DNA of 64,000 nucleotides from Roseimaritima ulvae (GTDB taxonomy: Bacteria > Planctomycetota > Planctomycetia > Pirellulales > Pirellulaceae): positions 62,001-126,000 of the forward strand of contig NZ_CP042914.1 in assembly GCF_008065135.1 (NCBI RefSeq), read 5' to 3'. The notes beneath the pieces are model-generated. The model made no database searches and was not told the DNA's origin. It worked only from the letters and a program-made list of their open reading frames with translations. A program made the position numbers and the translations under genes. Position 1 is the first letter of the stretch. Each line of letters opens with the position of its first letter. Shown here piece by piece: positions 20,301 to 26,853 of the stretch.

Positions 20301-21465
20301 TGCGAGCGGCTTTCCATTGCATGTGGGCGCGGCCCGAGGCGGGCAAGAATCCCAACCAATTATCGGCTTCTCGCTGCGGTGTGATCGTGGACGGATCGCG
20401 GTGGAATTCCAGGTCGTCGCCCAGCCCACTGATGTTCATCGGAACCACGGCTCCGGCGGCCACGGTAAAGTCCAAGCTGTATGAGTTGGCGTCCGGCTTG
20501 TTCAGGGCGGCCACAAAGTCCAGCTGGATTGGAAAGCTGCCGGTTTGCGGGAACACCAGTTCGTAAACCGGACGTTCGCCAGCGGTGGACAATCGCAGCC
20601 GATACGGGGTGTCGGCCGGCAGCTCACTGATCGCCGCATTGCCCGACAAAATGGTGATCGACACATCCGGTTCGCTTACGATCGCCGTACCGGAAAATTG
20701 AAAATGAACCGATTTGCCGTCGGTATCCGCATCGCCCGTCAATTTCGTGTCAATCAGATCCACGTCCGCCGGCGCCGCACCACTGCGATTTAATGACAGG
20801 GTGATCTGCCCGCCGCTGGAGGTATGAAACCGATTCGCGCGACGGTCCGCTTCGAAGGGCACAAACCCCTCTGCCACCGTGGCGGTGCCCTGCACTTCGG
20901 CGGCGTAGTTGATCTCGATGATCGAATCAAAACCCACCGCATCGGCCGGGGATAGATGTGTGACGTCGACGGTGGCGGGAAGTTCTCGTGCGGGGGAACG
21001 GAGCTTGACGACGGGTTGCAAGTCCTGCACGTCGGCTTTGACCTGCAGATCCAGAAAACGCTCTTCGCCGACGCGGCGTACCGACCAGGACAGCACCTCG
21101 TCGGATTCCACCGACTTGACTTCGCCGGGACCGCGGATCCCGAAGCTGATCGTTTCCGCTTCGCCCTGAATGATTCGGATGCTCAGTGCAATGGTTTGTT
21201 CGCTGCGTTCGGCGCCGACCTGCACGCTGGCTTTGGCAGTGGCGGAGTAAAATACGGGCGGCTCGGGCAGTTGACCACGAGCTTCGACCACGATCGTGCC
21301 CCTGCCATCTTCGGCAACCGACGTCTGGACGCTGGCCCCGGCGGGTTCCTGCTCCGCGGGATCGTCTTGCGCATGACCGGAGATGGTCAGCGGGATGGCG
21401 AAACAGATCAACGCCAGCAGGGCCGGCGACTTGTAGGGAAGCCACAGATTTCGGAACATCGCCAT
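14323..21465 (-). CDS. giant two-part membrane/envelope protein of unknown function
   Basis: The product has about 2380 aa from ATG 21465; a GTG at 21474 would add three residues. A signal peptide (LLALICFAIPLTISGHA) leads into about 1000 residues of beta-rich extracytoplasmic sequence. A cluster of about five hydrophobic segments follows at residues 1060-1265 (LLVIGLLVCFGLW, ALLALAILLLLLLP), with a charged stretch IRKRFREIAERRKKAAAAKP. The last segment, VLALCLSAFTSNGWA, looks like an internal signal peptide. A second beta-rich region of about 1080 residues ends in a C-terminal TM (LGLLLVLLAVIAAAIA). I do not recognise a family. It is the third gene of an ECF sigma / VWA operon, which suggests an envelope-stress or surface role. 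The two halves have similar architecture and may be an ancient fusion. Confidence 0.75.
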   Translation of the reverse strand: MAMFRNLWLPYKSPALLALICFAIPLTISGHAQDDPAEQEPAGASVQTSVAEDGRGTIVVEARGQLPEPPVFYSATAKASVQVGAERSEQTIALSIRIIQGEAETISFGIRGPGEVKSVESDEVLSWSVRRVGEERFLDLQVKADVQDLQPVVKLRSPARELPATVDVTHLSPADAVGFDSIIEINYAAEVQGTATVAEGFVPFEADRRANRFHTSSGGQITLSLNRSGAAPADVDLIDTKLTGDADTDGKSVHFQFSGTAIVSEPDVSITILSGNAAISELPADTPYRLRLSTAGERPVYELVFPQTGSFPIQLDFVAALNKPDANSYSLDFTVAAGAVVPMNISGLGDDLEFHRDPSTITPQREADNWLGFLPASGRAHMQWKAARKTGEGKLFFTTSGRIDASVGTGLLRQDHQIDYQVLQGELKSLSIRLNGPGEILDVQGSNLVAWNVVDKEGSRQLDITLSQPITGTAQINVRSQTPLGAFPVRVEGLRLNPIGAIRHSGYLRLSNRGSVRLDPTGLTGLTQLAPDQFPGDAVEARQVFVYRFPAAQHAFTVVADRIQPEVNISALVLYQLAETDRVIQADIEMDVREAPIREWDFGIPGDYSVVSVTGAAVADYIAASEITDGVRNLRVIFGQDVSGRQLVTLQLEKNEVAAAADWVLPRIEFTDAKTVRGNIGIVGAPGYRIAVAETDLLVETPLSYFPKPTPNLQQAFRIREPGWSATMRIEPLPRSVQSDVFHLYSLSQETVYGSALINYFVTGAPVSEWKITIPAGLGNLMVDGQDVRTWRRDGDTLIVSLHQPVMGPYTLLVTFEEKPDSDEGTFQAAAVTPLEVQGERGYIQVVSPMQVEINTVSISEDILKLDPLELPAEFRLLSTAPPLGTWQYTARPFDLKLSVDWFQPGTTVTQVVEFSEANSRVSKDGELVTEVLYYVKSRGQRTFRVQLPDDPVRLWEATVNGQPVTARQADDATLIPLPGGTDPNIPVEVKLRLGKPTVDESHPRLRLPTVSTPVLKTQWNISGDEKHVLVASGGTVTPPVPVLRPSGLDWLARRGGVGLLVIGLLVCFGLWGRKRSESVRALSLVSLGVAVLLSLWTAGVALAQTGSPAPLQLSLPVLAAGETVELVVHQMPWWQANLSWPGLTTALVGLAAIGLSFLTNQSRPRAAIRGLGILLVAVGVLLQHDGAPWFYALLALAILLLLLLPTMLQTTRDIRKRFREIAERRKKAAAAKPDDDGSENGGDAGVVTASIAVLALCLSAFTSNGWAEVPDGLKAANQITQQWQVTQQDARLLAEGTIRLTGRPGDRFLLLKAPAVLTNFEADGLRLSKTEIPGHGLCYILTIPQQPTESEGQGDSEQQGDGEDPEEAVIEDAVIKEAGNEAEADSEQEAGQDFEASFSYQLDAIRATESVPVLTGTAAMQTVQVSYDEAGWEITSPRAVRVEAMEAAEGSTEAKLLLFPGPANLVFKPQARDVTMEATQFFVEASNLYLPGPGVIDGRHRLHIRTSQGQVSELNVSVPQGLTVSAVSGPVGSWQFDADSGLLKLQIEPAQSQAFDVQVDTQRGLDPLPADVTLAPLKVVDADGQVGLLAIAFGPDAQGEKLEPVTDAENEDENDSKTLSAVNLGDFRKADQEAFLNEKQAVLHRVYRYGAEGGELALRVAPVDSEVRVFSKQALSLGDERVVLNVNFAAEITRAGLFQLTFPLPDGLEVESLSGDALHHWSELSEGDQRQIILHLNGKTIGAQNFSLVLAGPAPDEVGDWEIPRFVLNESTRQTGELVVRPTTGIRLRTVTRQNVSETDPRSLGGGAQGALAFRLLQRDWNLVLGIEKLDPWVTGQVLHETTLREGQTRSALLANFNVQNASIRSLQVVLPLTDEDVIKTLRATGNTVSDFVRTAPDSNTWEVQFKRRVVGNIQFRIEYERRGERVGNSEALSPADFPQARQLAYFFAVRAGGRLEIEHEPLSQGWQRADWSTVPQPLREAGNRTAPALTLRAVAPESTLTIQATRHSLADALKLRVAEGSLTTVLSPTGDQLTAVELQMEVIQRSSLIVGLPEGGELFSIFVNGESVHSIRQGGKANAWQFYILPGIDDRTAKVRFVYTVTGTQLRKLTLQSPQLNVPLENIQWHVLAPKGFVLTDNEGNLELIEVARQEQYDRDSYLSKVSGKRQVQAQQAAELLEQANELLQAGEQTKARWAFNSVANQYALDAASNEDARVQLENLQTQQAIVGLNTRRQRLFLDNKPEDAAMLDNEQLRQAAADNPILQQDQLNFRPQELSQLLRGNTTEDNAVLQQIAGRLVQHQHTTDPAPQAIIISLPEEGEMYTFRRSVQVAENDPLELELEFDSRYKLPPWQLGLLLVLLAVIAAAIARGTTKQEPAA

Positions 21466-21490
21466 GACACTCACGTTGAGGAAAAAGGCA

Positions 21491-21532
21491 CGTAGCCTAG
21501 GCTACGTTCCCAGGCTAGAAGCCTAGGCTACG
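21491..21532. repeat. CGTAGCCTAGGC palindromic repeat overlapping the VWA gene end
   Basis: CGTAGCCTAGGCTACG (21491-21506) and GCCTAGGCTACG (21521-21532) flank CCAGGCTAGAA. On the minus strand the repeat encodes the last residues (RSLGF) and the TAG stop of the VWA gene. It separates that gene from the giant gene. Confidence 0.75.
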
Positions 21533-24346
21533 GGCTTGCTCGATCATTTGATGGAGCTGTTGGATGCGTTGGCTTTGACGCTCTCGCGGCGGCAATTCCG
21601 CGATCAGTTGCGACAAGCGTTTCAGGTCGACCGTGGCCCCCAGCGGTTCGCCGCGTAGTTTGGCGGCCAATAGGGCGGCGGAGGTAGCGATCTGCAGCGA
21701 GCCGGCGGCTTGGTCGATGCGTGGCGCGTCGGCCACGTAGGGAATCGGCCAGCGGTTTTCGACCATCTGTCCGCTCGACAGATCGCGAAACCGCACCGAC
21801 ACCGAACCCACATCGCCTTCGCCATCCGGTTTGGCTTCGAATTGGTACACCGCCACACCGGCTTCCGCCGCAGCCATCTCGGCGGCGTCCACGGCGTCGT
21901 TGCGGAAGTCTTCTTTGTTCAGGATGTGTTTCTCAAAGCCCAACAATTTGTAGCGACCCACGCGGCGAGGATTAAACTCGATCTGCACTTTGACGTTCTT
22001 GGCACTCGGCCGCAGGGCTCCGGCCAGTTGCTTCGCAAACCCATCGTCGACGGATTCGAATGTGTCCAGCAAGTAGTACCGCCCGTCGCCCTTGCGGGTC
22101 AGAGCTTCCAAGACTTCATCGTTTAATCCCTCGGCGCTGATCCCCGCGGCATCAAAGGCGATGCCGGCGTCGCGCATTGTGGTGATCTGCTGGGACAAAC
22201 GTTCCGGGTTAGCGTTGCCCAGGTTCACCGCCCCGTCGGTCAGCAACACGATGCGGTTCTGGGCCGATTCGAGCTGCAGTTGTTTGGCTTTTTCGAAAGC
22301 CAACTGCAGGGCCGCTTCGATATTGGTGCCACCTTCGCGAGGCAAACTGTCAATGAGTTCGACCAGGTTCTGCGCCTGATCGCCAGGGACCTGATCGGCC
22401 AGTAGACGCGGTTGGCGGGCGAAGCTGATCAGGGTCACGCGATCGGCCGGTGTGAGTTGCTGAGCCAACTGAGCCACGGCGCGGCGGACGGTTTGTTGAC
22501 GATCGACGCGTTCCATGGAACCGGAATTGTCAAGCAATAACGTCAACCGCAGCGGCGTCGTACTGGCTCGGCCGGCGGCAGCGGTACGCATCGAAACCCG
22601 CAACACGTTTCGCTGTTGCAGGAAGGGGTGAACGGCTTGCTCCACGCGACAGGCCACCTTCTCGTTGTGGCTGGGCATCGGGTCGCCGTAGTCGAAAGCG
22701 TTGACGAATTCCTCGATGCGAATCTTCGCCGGTTCGGGCGCTTCGCCCGCTGCCAAGGCCGCATAAGCCAGTTTGAAGGACACGTCACTGACGTGCAGCG
22801 AAAAGGTCGAAAAGGCATCGACGGCGGCGGCCGTTTCGTTCAGGCCCGCAGGGGCCTCACGTTGCCGGATGCGAGCATCGGTGACCACGGATTTGCCCGC
22901 TAGCCCCGCCGGCGCCTGTCGTTCGTACAACTCCTGGGGCAGGAACTCGGTCTGCACTCGTTCGGCTTCTTCTTCCTCAATGCTTTCAGTGCCGCCAAAC
23001 AGACCTTCCAGGGCTTTGTCAGGTCGCTGGAAACTCGCATTGTTTTTATCCCAGCCGGCGGTCTGCTCCGCCAGACGCCTGACCGCTTCACGCTTGCCGC
23101 GGGACTCGTAACTGAAATCTTGCCTTTGCTGCTTCAGCTCATCGACGACGATCGCGTCCAGTTCATCGGTTGCGGTTTCCGCAACCGGATCCGGAACGGA
23201 TAGTCCTAACCGCCGGCCTACCGTGGCGTCTTTGGCAACGCGACTGCTTCGTCCGAAGTCCTCTTCGCCCTCGGCCGGCGGCGCGAGTGCAGGCGAGGCA
23301 GTGTTAGGCATGGGAGCATTGCCGGAACCAGACTGAGGACTGTTGGAGGGCGGGCCGGCCAGGCCACCGAATGCGCCCCCAAAGCCGCCGCTACCACGAC
23401 CGGAATTCATTTCGGATTTAGGCCGTGCGTCGCTGCGGAAGGTTTGAGAGGGGACATTAAATTTCGGCAGGTCGCCGTATCTTGCCTCCTGCCCGGACGT
23501 CCCCCAGCGCGTCTGAGGCGCCTTAACGGTTGCTCGCAGATTCGACTCGCCTCGCGGTTGTCGCGTGACGACTCCCCTCTGAGCACCCGCCTCGCCGTTG
23601 CTAACACCCGCCGGCGCTGCGGATGGGGGCTGCGAATTCACCGGAGGACTCGCCGGGGCGGACTGGACATCACCCATCCGCATACCGCCCATCCCCATCT
23701 CCATATCGCTCATCTCCGCCACGTCATAGCCCAACGCCTTTTCTTCCAGCATGAACTGTTCGGTCACTTCGCCGCCGAAATCATCGCTGAACTGGACGGA
23801 GCGGTCGATGGACGCAGAGTTGTCGAGCGATAATGCCACGTCGGGTGCGTCCTCCATGGCCGCCGGCATCTCCATGTCCCTAAGCGAAAAGCTGGCTACC
23901 CTGGAGGCATCTCGAGCCATATAGATTGAAGGAAACAGCAGACCGACCAGCATCACCAGTGCAGCGATGCCCGCCAAGGTTCCCAACATGGTGGCGGGCT
24001 TGGAGTATCTCCAAGCGGATTGCAAGCTCACGAAGTGTGTTTTTCGCGGCGGCGTGTTCCCTGCGGACGGCTCGGCTTGGTTGTCGAGCTTGGCCAGCAG
24101 TGATTGACGTTTTTCGTCGGGCAGTTGCCAGTCGTCTTCCTGGTCGCCGGCGTCCAGCGTGGCAACCGCTTGCAGCCGGCTATGGACAGATTGCATCTGA
24201 GATGCGAAGGCGGCCAGAGCGGGTTCTTGGTCGATTAACTGCTGCAATTGCTCCCGCTCAAAATCGGAAGCTTCGCCCAGCACCATGGCGACGATGCGAG
24301 CTTCCAGTTCTGGACTAAGCGGAGCGTGTTGAGATGGTTCGTTCAT
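21515..24346 (-). CDS. membrane-anchored VWA (YfbK-like) protein with anti-sigma-like N-terminus
   Basis: The product has 943 aa. Residues 1-62 are helical and charged (SPELEARIVAMVLGEASDFE) as in cytoplasmic anti-sigma domains. One TM segment lies at about 119-140 (MLGTLAGIAALVMLVGLLFP). A long low-complexity linker rich in Gly/Pro/Ser follows. Then comes a YfbK-type VWA N-terminal domain (FSLHVSDVSFKLAYAALAAG), a VWA domain with an intact MIDAS motif (LLLDNSGSM, about residue 602), and a DUF3520-like C-terminus. The start overlaps the sigma-factor stop by four bases (ATGA), implying translational coupling. The likely model is a transmembrane regulator that holds the ECF sigma factor until a metal-dependent ligand interaction occurs outside; this is inference. 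Confidence 0.85.
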   Translation of the reverse strand: MNEPSQHAPLSPELEARIVAMVLGEASDFEREQLQQLIDQEPALAAFASQMQSVHSRLQAVATLDAGDQEDDWQLPDEKRQSLLAKLDNQAEPSAGNTPPRKTHFVSLQSAWRYSKPATMLGTLAGIAALVMLVGLLFPSIYMARDASRVASFSLRDMEMPAAMEDAPDVALSLDNSASIDRSVQFSDDFGGEVTEQFMLEEKALGYDVAEMSDMEMGMGGMRMGDVQSAPASPPVNSQPPSAAPAGVSNGEAGAQRGVVTRQPRGESNLRATVKAPQTRWGTSGQEARYGDLPKFNVPSQTFRSDARPKSEMNSGRGSGGFGGAFGGLAGPPSNSPQSGSGNAPMPNTASPALAPPAEGEEDFGRSSRVAKDATVGRRLGLSVPDPVAETATDELDAIVVDELKQQRQDFSYESRGKREAVRRLAEQTAGWDKNNASFQRPDKALEGLFGGTESIEEEEAERVQTEFLPQELYERQAPAGLAGKSVVTDARIRQREAPAGLNETAAAVDAFSTFSLHVSDVSFKLAYAALAAGEAPEPAKIRIEEFVNAFDYGDPMPSHNEKVACRVEQAVHPFLQQRNVLRVSMRTAAAGRASTTPLRLTLLLDNSGSMERVDRQQTVRRAVAQLAQQLTPADRVTLISFARQPRLLADQVPGDQAQNLVELIDSLPREGGTNIEAALQLAFEKAKQLQLESAQNRIVLLTDGAVNLGNANPERLSQQITTMRDAGIAFDAAGISAEGLNDEVLEALTRKGDGRYYLLDTFESVDDGFAKQLAGALRPSAKNVKVQIEFNPRRVGRYKLLGFEKHILNKEDFRNDAVDAAEMAAAEAGVAVYQFEAKPDGEGDVGSVSVRFRDLSSGQMVENRWPIPYVADAPRIDQAAGSLQIATSAALLAAKLRGEPLGATVDLKRLSQLIAELPPRERQSQRIQQLHQMIEQARSLGF

Positions 24347-24897
24347 GATTGTTGATCGATCCCCTGTGAACGCAGTTTGTCGGCCAGCTGTTTCAGAATG
24401 TGATGCAGCCGGTAGCCCACATTGCCGACGCTGAGGCCGGTGGTGGCGCTGATTTCTCGATACTTGAGGCCTTCGAAATATTTCAAATGCACCAGTTGTC
24501 GGTCGGTATCGTCCAGTTGTTCCAGGATCTCGCGCAAGGCTCCGTCGGCTTCCATCCGCAGCAGCATTGCATCGGGCATTTCAGATTCGCTGTGGGTGTC
24601 GGGTTCGTTGCGGTCATCGCCGCACAGGGTTTCGCGACGGTGGTCGCGGACGTGGTTGAAGGCTCGATTGCGAACGCTGCGGAACAGCCAGTCGCGAGGC
24701 GCATCGACTTCATCCCAGTGGATGTGCAACTGCAGAAACACCTCTTGCACGATCTCTTCGGCCACCGCTCGGCGGCCGGTCAACGAAAACGCATACCGCA
24801 GCAACGGACTCTCCTGAGCATCAAACACTGCCCGCAGGCTGGGCGCAGGCGCAGCCTCGGTAGCGGACGGTCTGACGCGGGGGGTCCGTTTCAGCAT
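24343..24897 (-). CDS. ECF-type RNA polymerase sigma factor
   Basis: The product has 184 aa. A sigma-2 region (LLRYAFSLTGRRAVAEEIVQ, WLFRSVRNRAFNHVRD) and a sigma-4 helix-turn-helix region (LDDTDRQLVHLKYFEGLKY, GLSVGNVGYRLHHILKQLADKL) are separated by a short linker; there is no sigma-3 domain. The ATG at 24897 is the only sensible start. It is the first gene of a three-gene minus-strand operon with the VWA and giant proteins and should direct RNA polymerase to its own and other promoters once released. The intergenic region to the divergent DUF1559 gene holds a 12-bp direct repeat. Confidence 0.93.
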   Translation of the reverse strand: MLKRTPRVRPSATEAAPAPSLRAVFDAQESPLLRYAFSLTGRRAVAEEIVQEVFLQLHIHWDEVDAPRDWLFRSVRNRAFNHVRDHRRETLCGDDRNEPDTHSESEMPDAMLLRMEADGALREILEQLDDTDRQLVHLKYFEGLKYREISATTGLSVGNVGYRLHHILKQLADKLRSQGIDQQS

Positions 24898-25030
24898 GAG
24901 TTCTGTTCGCGGCGTCTGGCAGTGGTGAATTACGACGCATTCATCCTCTCAACAGAATGAACCGGCCGAGCCCCGATGCTTAGAAGTTTTTTGACGCTTT
25001 TCCGGGAATCGCGAGGCTGCTACGCAAAAA

Positions 25031-25099
25031 GTTCCGGTTTGTTCCAGATAAAGTTTCGATTATGACGATTTTTAGCCGATTTCCATTGTTCCGGTTTGT
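25031..25099. promoter_or_regulatory. two exact 12-bp direct repeats between divergent operons
   Basis: GTTCCGGTTTGT occurs at 25031-25042 and again at 25088-25099, 57 bp apart, in the 291-bp gap between the ECF sigma gene and the DUF1559 gene. The second copy overlaps the candidate promoter of the DUF1559 gene. This could be a binding site for a shared regulator. Confidence 0.4.
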
Positions 25100-25114
25100 G
25101 TAATGGGGTACATT
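25086..25114 (+). promoter_or_regulatory. candidate sigma70-type promoter of the DUF1559 gene
   Basis: TTGTTC (25086-25091), a 17-bp spacer and TACATT (25109-25114) lie 75 bases upstream of the ATG. The match to consensus is partial. Confidence 0.3.
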
Positions 25115-25188
25115 CTTACGAACGGCCAAATGGTGTGATTCTAGGCACCATAGATCTTTTCTTCTCAAATTTGCTGGGGTGCGTTTTC

Positions 25189-26244
25189 ATGAAACGTCTT
25201 TCGAAGCGGACCGGTTTTACACTGGTCGAACTATTGGTGGTGATCGCCATCATTGGAGTTTTAGTGGGCTTGTTATTGCCCGCTGTGCAGGCTGCCCGTG
25301 AGGCGGCACGCCGAATGAGTTGTAGCAACAATCTGAAGCAACTCGGATTGGCGATGCACAACTATCATGACACCCATCAGCGGTTGCCAGCGATGGGCGT
25401 CCGTGGAATGGGAGCGAACACGGGGATTTGGTATTCCTGGACGATTGCCACGCTGCCGTTTGTCGAGCAGGATCCGATGTACGATGCGATCCAGAATCAA
25501 GCTCGACCGCGTGGACCGGGATTGCCGACGCCGTGGAGCACCGCATCAAATGCGTTTGGGACCTCGACGTGGAAGGTCAACATTCCCTCGTTCCAGTGCC
25601 CCTCCGACGCGGAGCCCTCGGATTTGCGTGAAAGTCCCAGCTTGCTGAACTACAAAGTGTGCGTGGGCGATGACTATCACCAGAACCACTTTATCCCTTC
25701 CCAGGGACGCAACAACCGCGGCATTTTCCAAATGGATCGTTGGCGAAAATTCGCTGACATCACCGATGGACTTTCCAATACGGTGATGCTGGGTGAAGTC
25801 GCCGGCGGGGGCGCCCGCAACTCGATCCTGGGCGGCGTGGCGGTGAACCTGCGATCCTGGAATCCCGCCTCCTGCGAAGCCCGCGTCGATCCGGTGACGC
25901 GCAAGCTGACCGGTGACCTGCGAGCCGAGTTCCGTCCGACCAGCGGACGTGCTTGGGACGGTCGCCCGTATTTCGCCGGTTTCGCCACCATGGTCGCTCC
26001 CAATGGTCCATCCTGCCATTGGGGCGGTGTGGACGGCAACGAGCACATGGGAACCTTGTCGGGGCAGCACCCCGGTGGCGCTCAGGTCTGCAATGCCGAT
26101 GGCTCGGTCACCTTCGTGACCGAAACGATTGACTCCGGCAACCAGGCCATCGACGACGTCGCCGATCCCGCTGGACGAATTTCGCCATGGGGCCTGTGGG
26201 GCGCCCGTGGTTCTCGCGGCGCCGGTGAGGTTTCCCAGCCGTAG
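25189..26244 (+). CDS. DUF1559 pseudopilin-like protein
   Basis: The product has 351 aa. ATG 25189 gives MKRLSKRTGFTLVELLVVIAI, a type IV prepilin signal with cleavage expected between G9 and F10 and the conserved Glu five residues later. The motif AREAARRMSCSNNLKQLGLAMHNYHD and the C-terminal pattern HPGGAQVCNADGSV are diagnostic of DUF1559 (SBP_bac_10-like), a family greatly expanded in planctomycetes. The protein is expected at the cytoplasmic membrane or cell surface through a type II-like secretion route; its biological role is unknown. A hairpin terminator lies just downstream, before the lipoprotein gene. Confidence 0.93.
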   Translation: MKRLSKRTGFTLVELLVVIAIIGVLVGLLLPAVQAAREAARRMSCSNNLKQLGLAMHNYHDTHQRLPAMGVRGMGANTGIWYSWTIATLPFVEQDPMYDAIQNQARPRGPGLPTPWSTASNAFGTSTWKVNIPSFQCPSDAEPSDLRESPSLLNYKVCVGDDYHQNHFIPSQGRNNRGIFQMDRWRKFADITDGLSNTVMLGEVAGGGARNSILGGVAVNLRSWNPASCEARVDPVTRKLTGDLRAEFRPTSGRAWDGRPYFAGFATMVAPNGPSCHWGGVDGNEHMGTLSGQHPGGAQVCNADGSVTFVTETIDSGNQAIDDVADPAGRISPWGLWGARGSRGAGEVSQP

Positions 26245-26281
26245 CGGCTCCGTTCCTTGTGGTTTGACTTGTTTGCAACCC

Positions 26282-26320
26282 ACGTCCCGCTCGCTCGGCA
26301 GTGAGCGGGACGTTTCTGTT
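26282..26320 (+). terminator. rho-independent terminator or attenuator
   Basis: An 11-bp stem (ACGTCCCGCTC at 26282-26292 with GAGCGGGACGT at 26303-26313) with a 10-base loop is followed by TTCTGTTTGT. It lies between the DUF1559 gene and the lipoprotein gene, so the downstream operon is either read through at lower level or has its own start. Confidence 0.75.
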
Positions 26321-26340
26321 TGTATAGGATAATTATCGAA

Positions 26341-26832
26341 ATGAAAATTCATTCCATAGTGCAATCTGCTGCCGTTTGTTTGTTGGTTCTGCCTCTAAGC
26401 GTTGGTTGTGGTGGAGGCCTGGACGTCGCGGATGTCAGTGGTATCGTGACCCTCGATGGCAAACCGCTGGACAATGCGATTGTTACTTTCTCACCCGAAG
26501 ACGGAGGCCCCTCGGGTATCGGCCGCACCGATGACAAGGGCTACTACGAGTTGTACCGTCGAGGTCAGCCGGGAGCGCCCATCGGCACCCACAGGGTGAT
26601 GGTGACGTCGGTGCAGCAAAACACCGAATCGGCTCCCAGCACTCCGCCTGAAGAGCTGACCAGTGACAGTCCCGAATACATGGAACAGGCGCTCGGCGGA
26701 ACGAGACCCTCGGACTACGACCAAGCGATTTCGAAAGAACCGATTCCGGCGAAGTACAATAGCCAGACGACGTTGACGAAAACGGTCGAACCCGGGGACA
26801 ACGTTATCGATCTGGAACTTACGTCGGACTGA
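26341..26832 (+). CDS. small lipoprotein with carboxypeptidase-regulatory-like fold
   Basis: The product has 163 aa. ATG 26341 follows AGGATAA. The lipobox LSVGC (Cys23) predicts a lipoprotein. The mature part (DVSGIVTLDGKPLDNAIVTFSP, TDDKGYYEL, GTHRVMVTS) is the transthyretin-like / CarboxypepD_reg beta-sandwich seen in many planctomycete lipoproteins placed next to DUF1559 genes. The likely role is structural or partner binding at the envelope. Downstream genes follow at 21 bp. Confidence 0.85.
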   Translation: MKIHSIVQSAAVCLLVLPLSVGCGGGLDVADVSGIVTLDGKPLDNAIVTFSPEDGGPSGIGRTDDKGYYELYRRGQPGAPIGTHRVMVTSVQQNTESAPSTPPEELTSDSPEYMEQALGGTRPSDYDQAISKEPIPAKYNSQTTLTKTVEPGDNVIDLELTSD

Positions 26833-26853
26833 CCGCAGCTGGTACGAAACGAT

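Noticed and set aside
24980-25168. 62-codon minus-strand frame between the divergent operons
   Set aside because: It lies in the promoter region, has no family resemblance and spans the 12-bp repeats.
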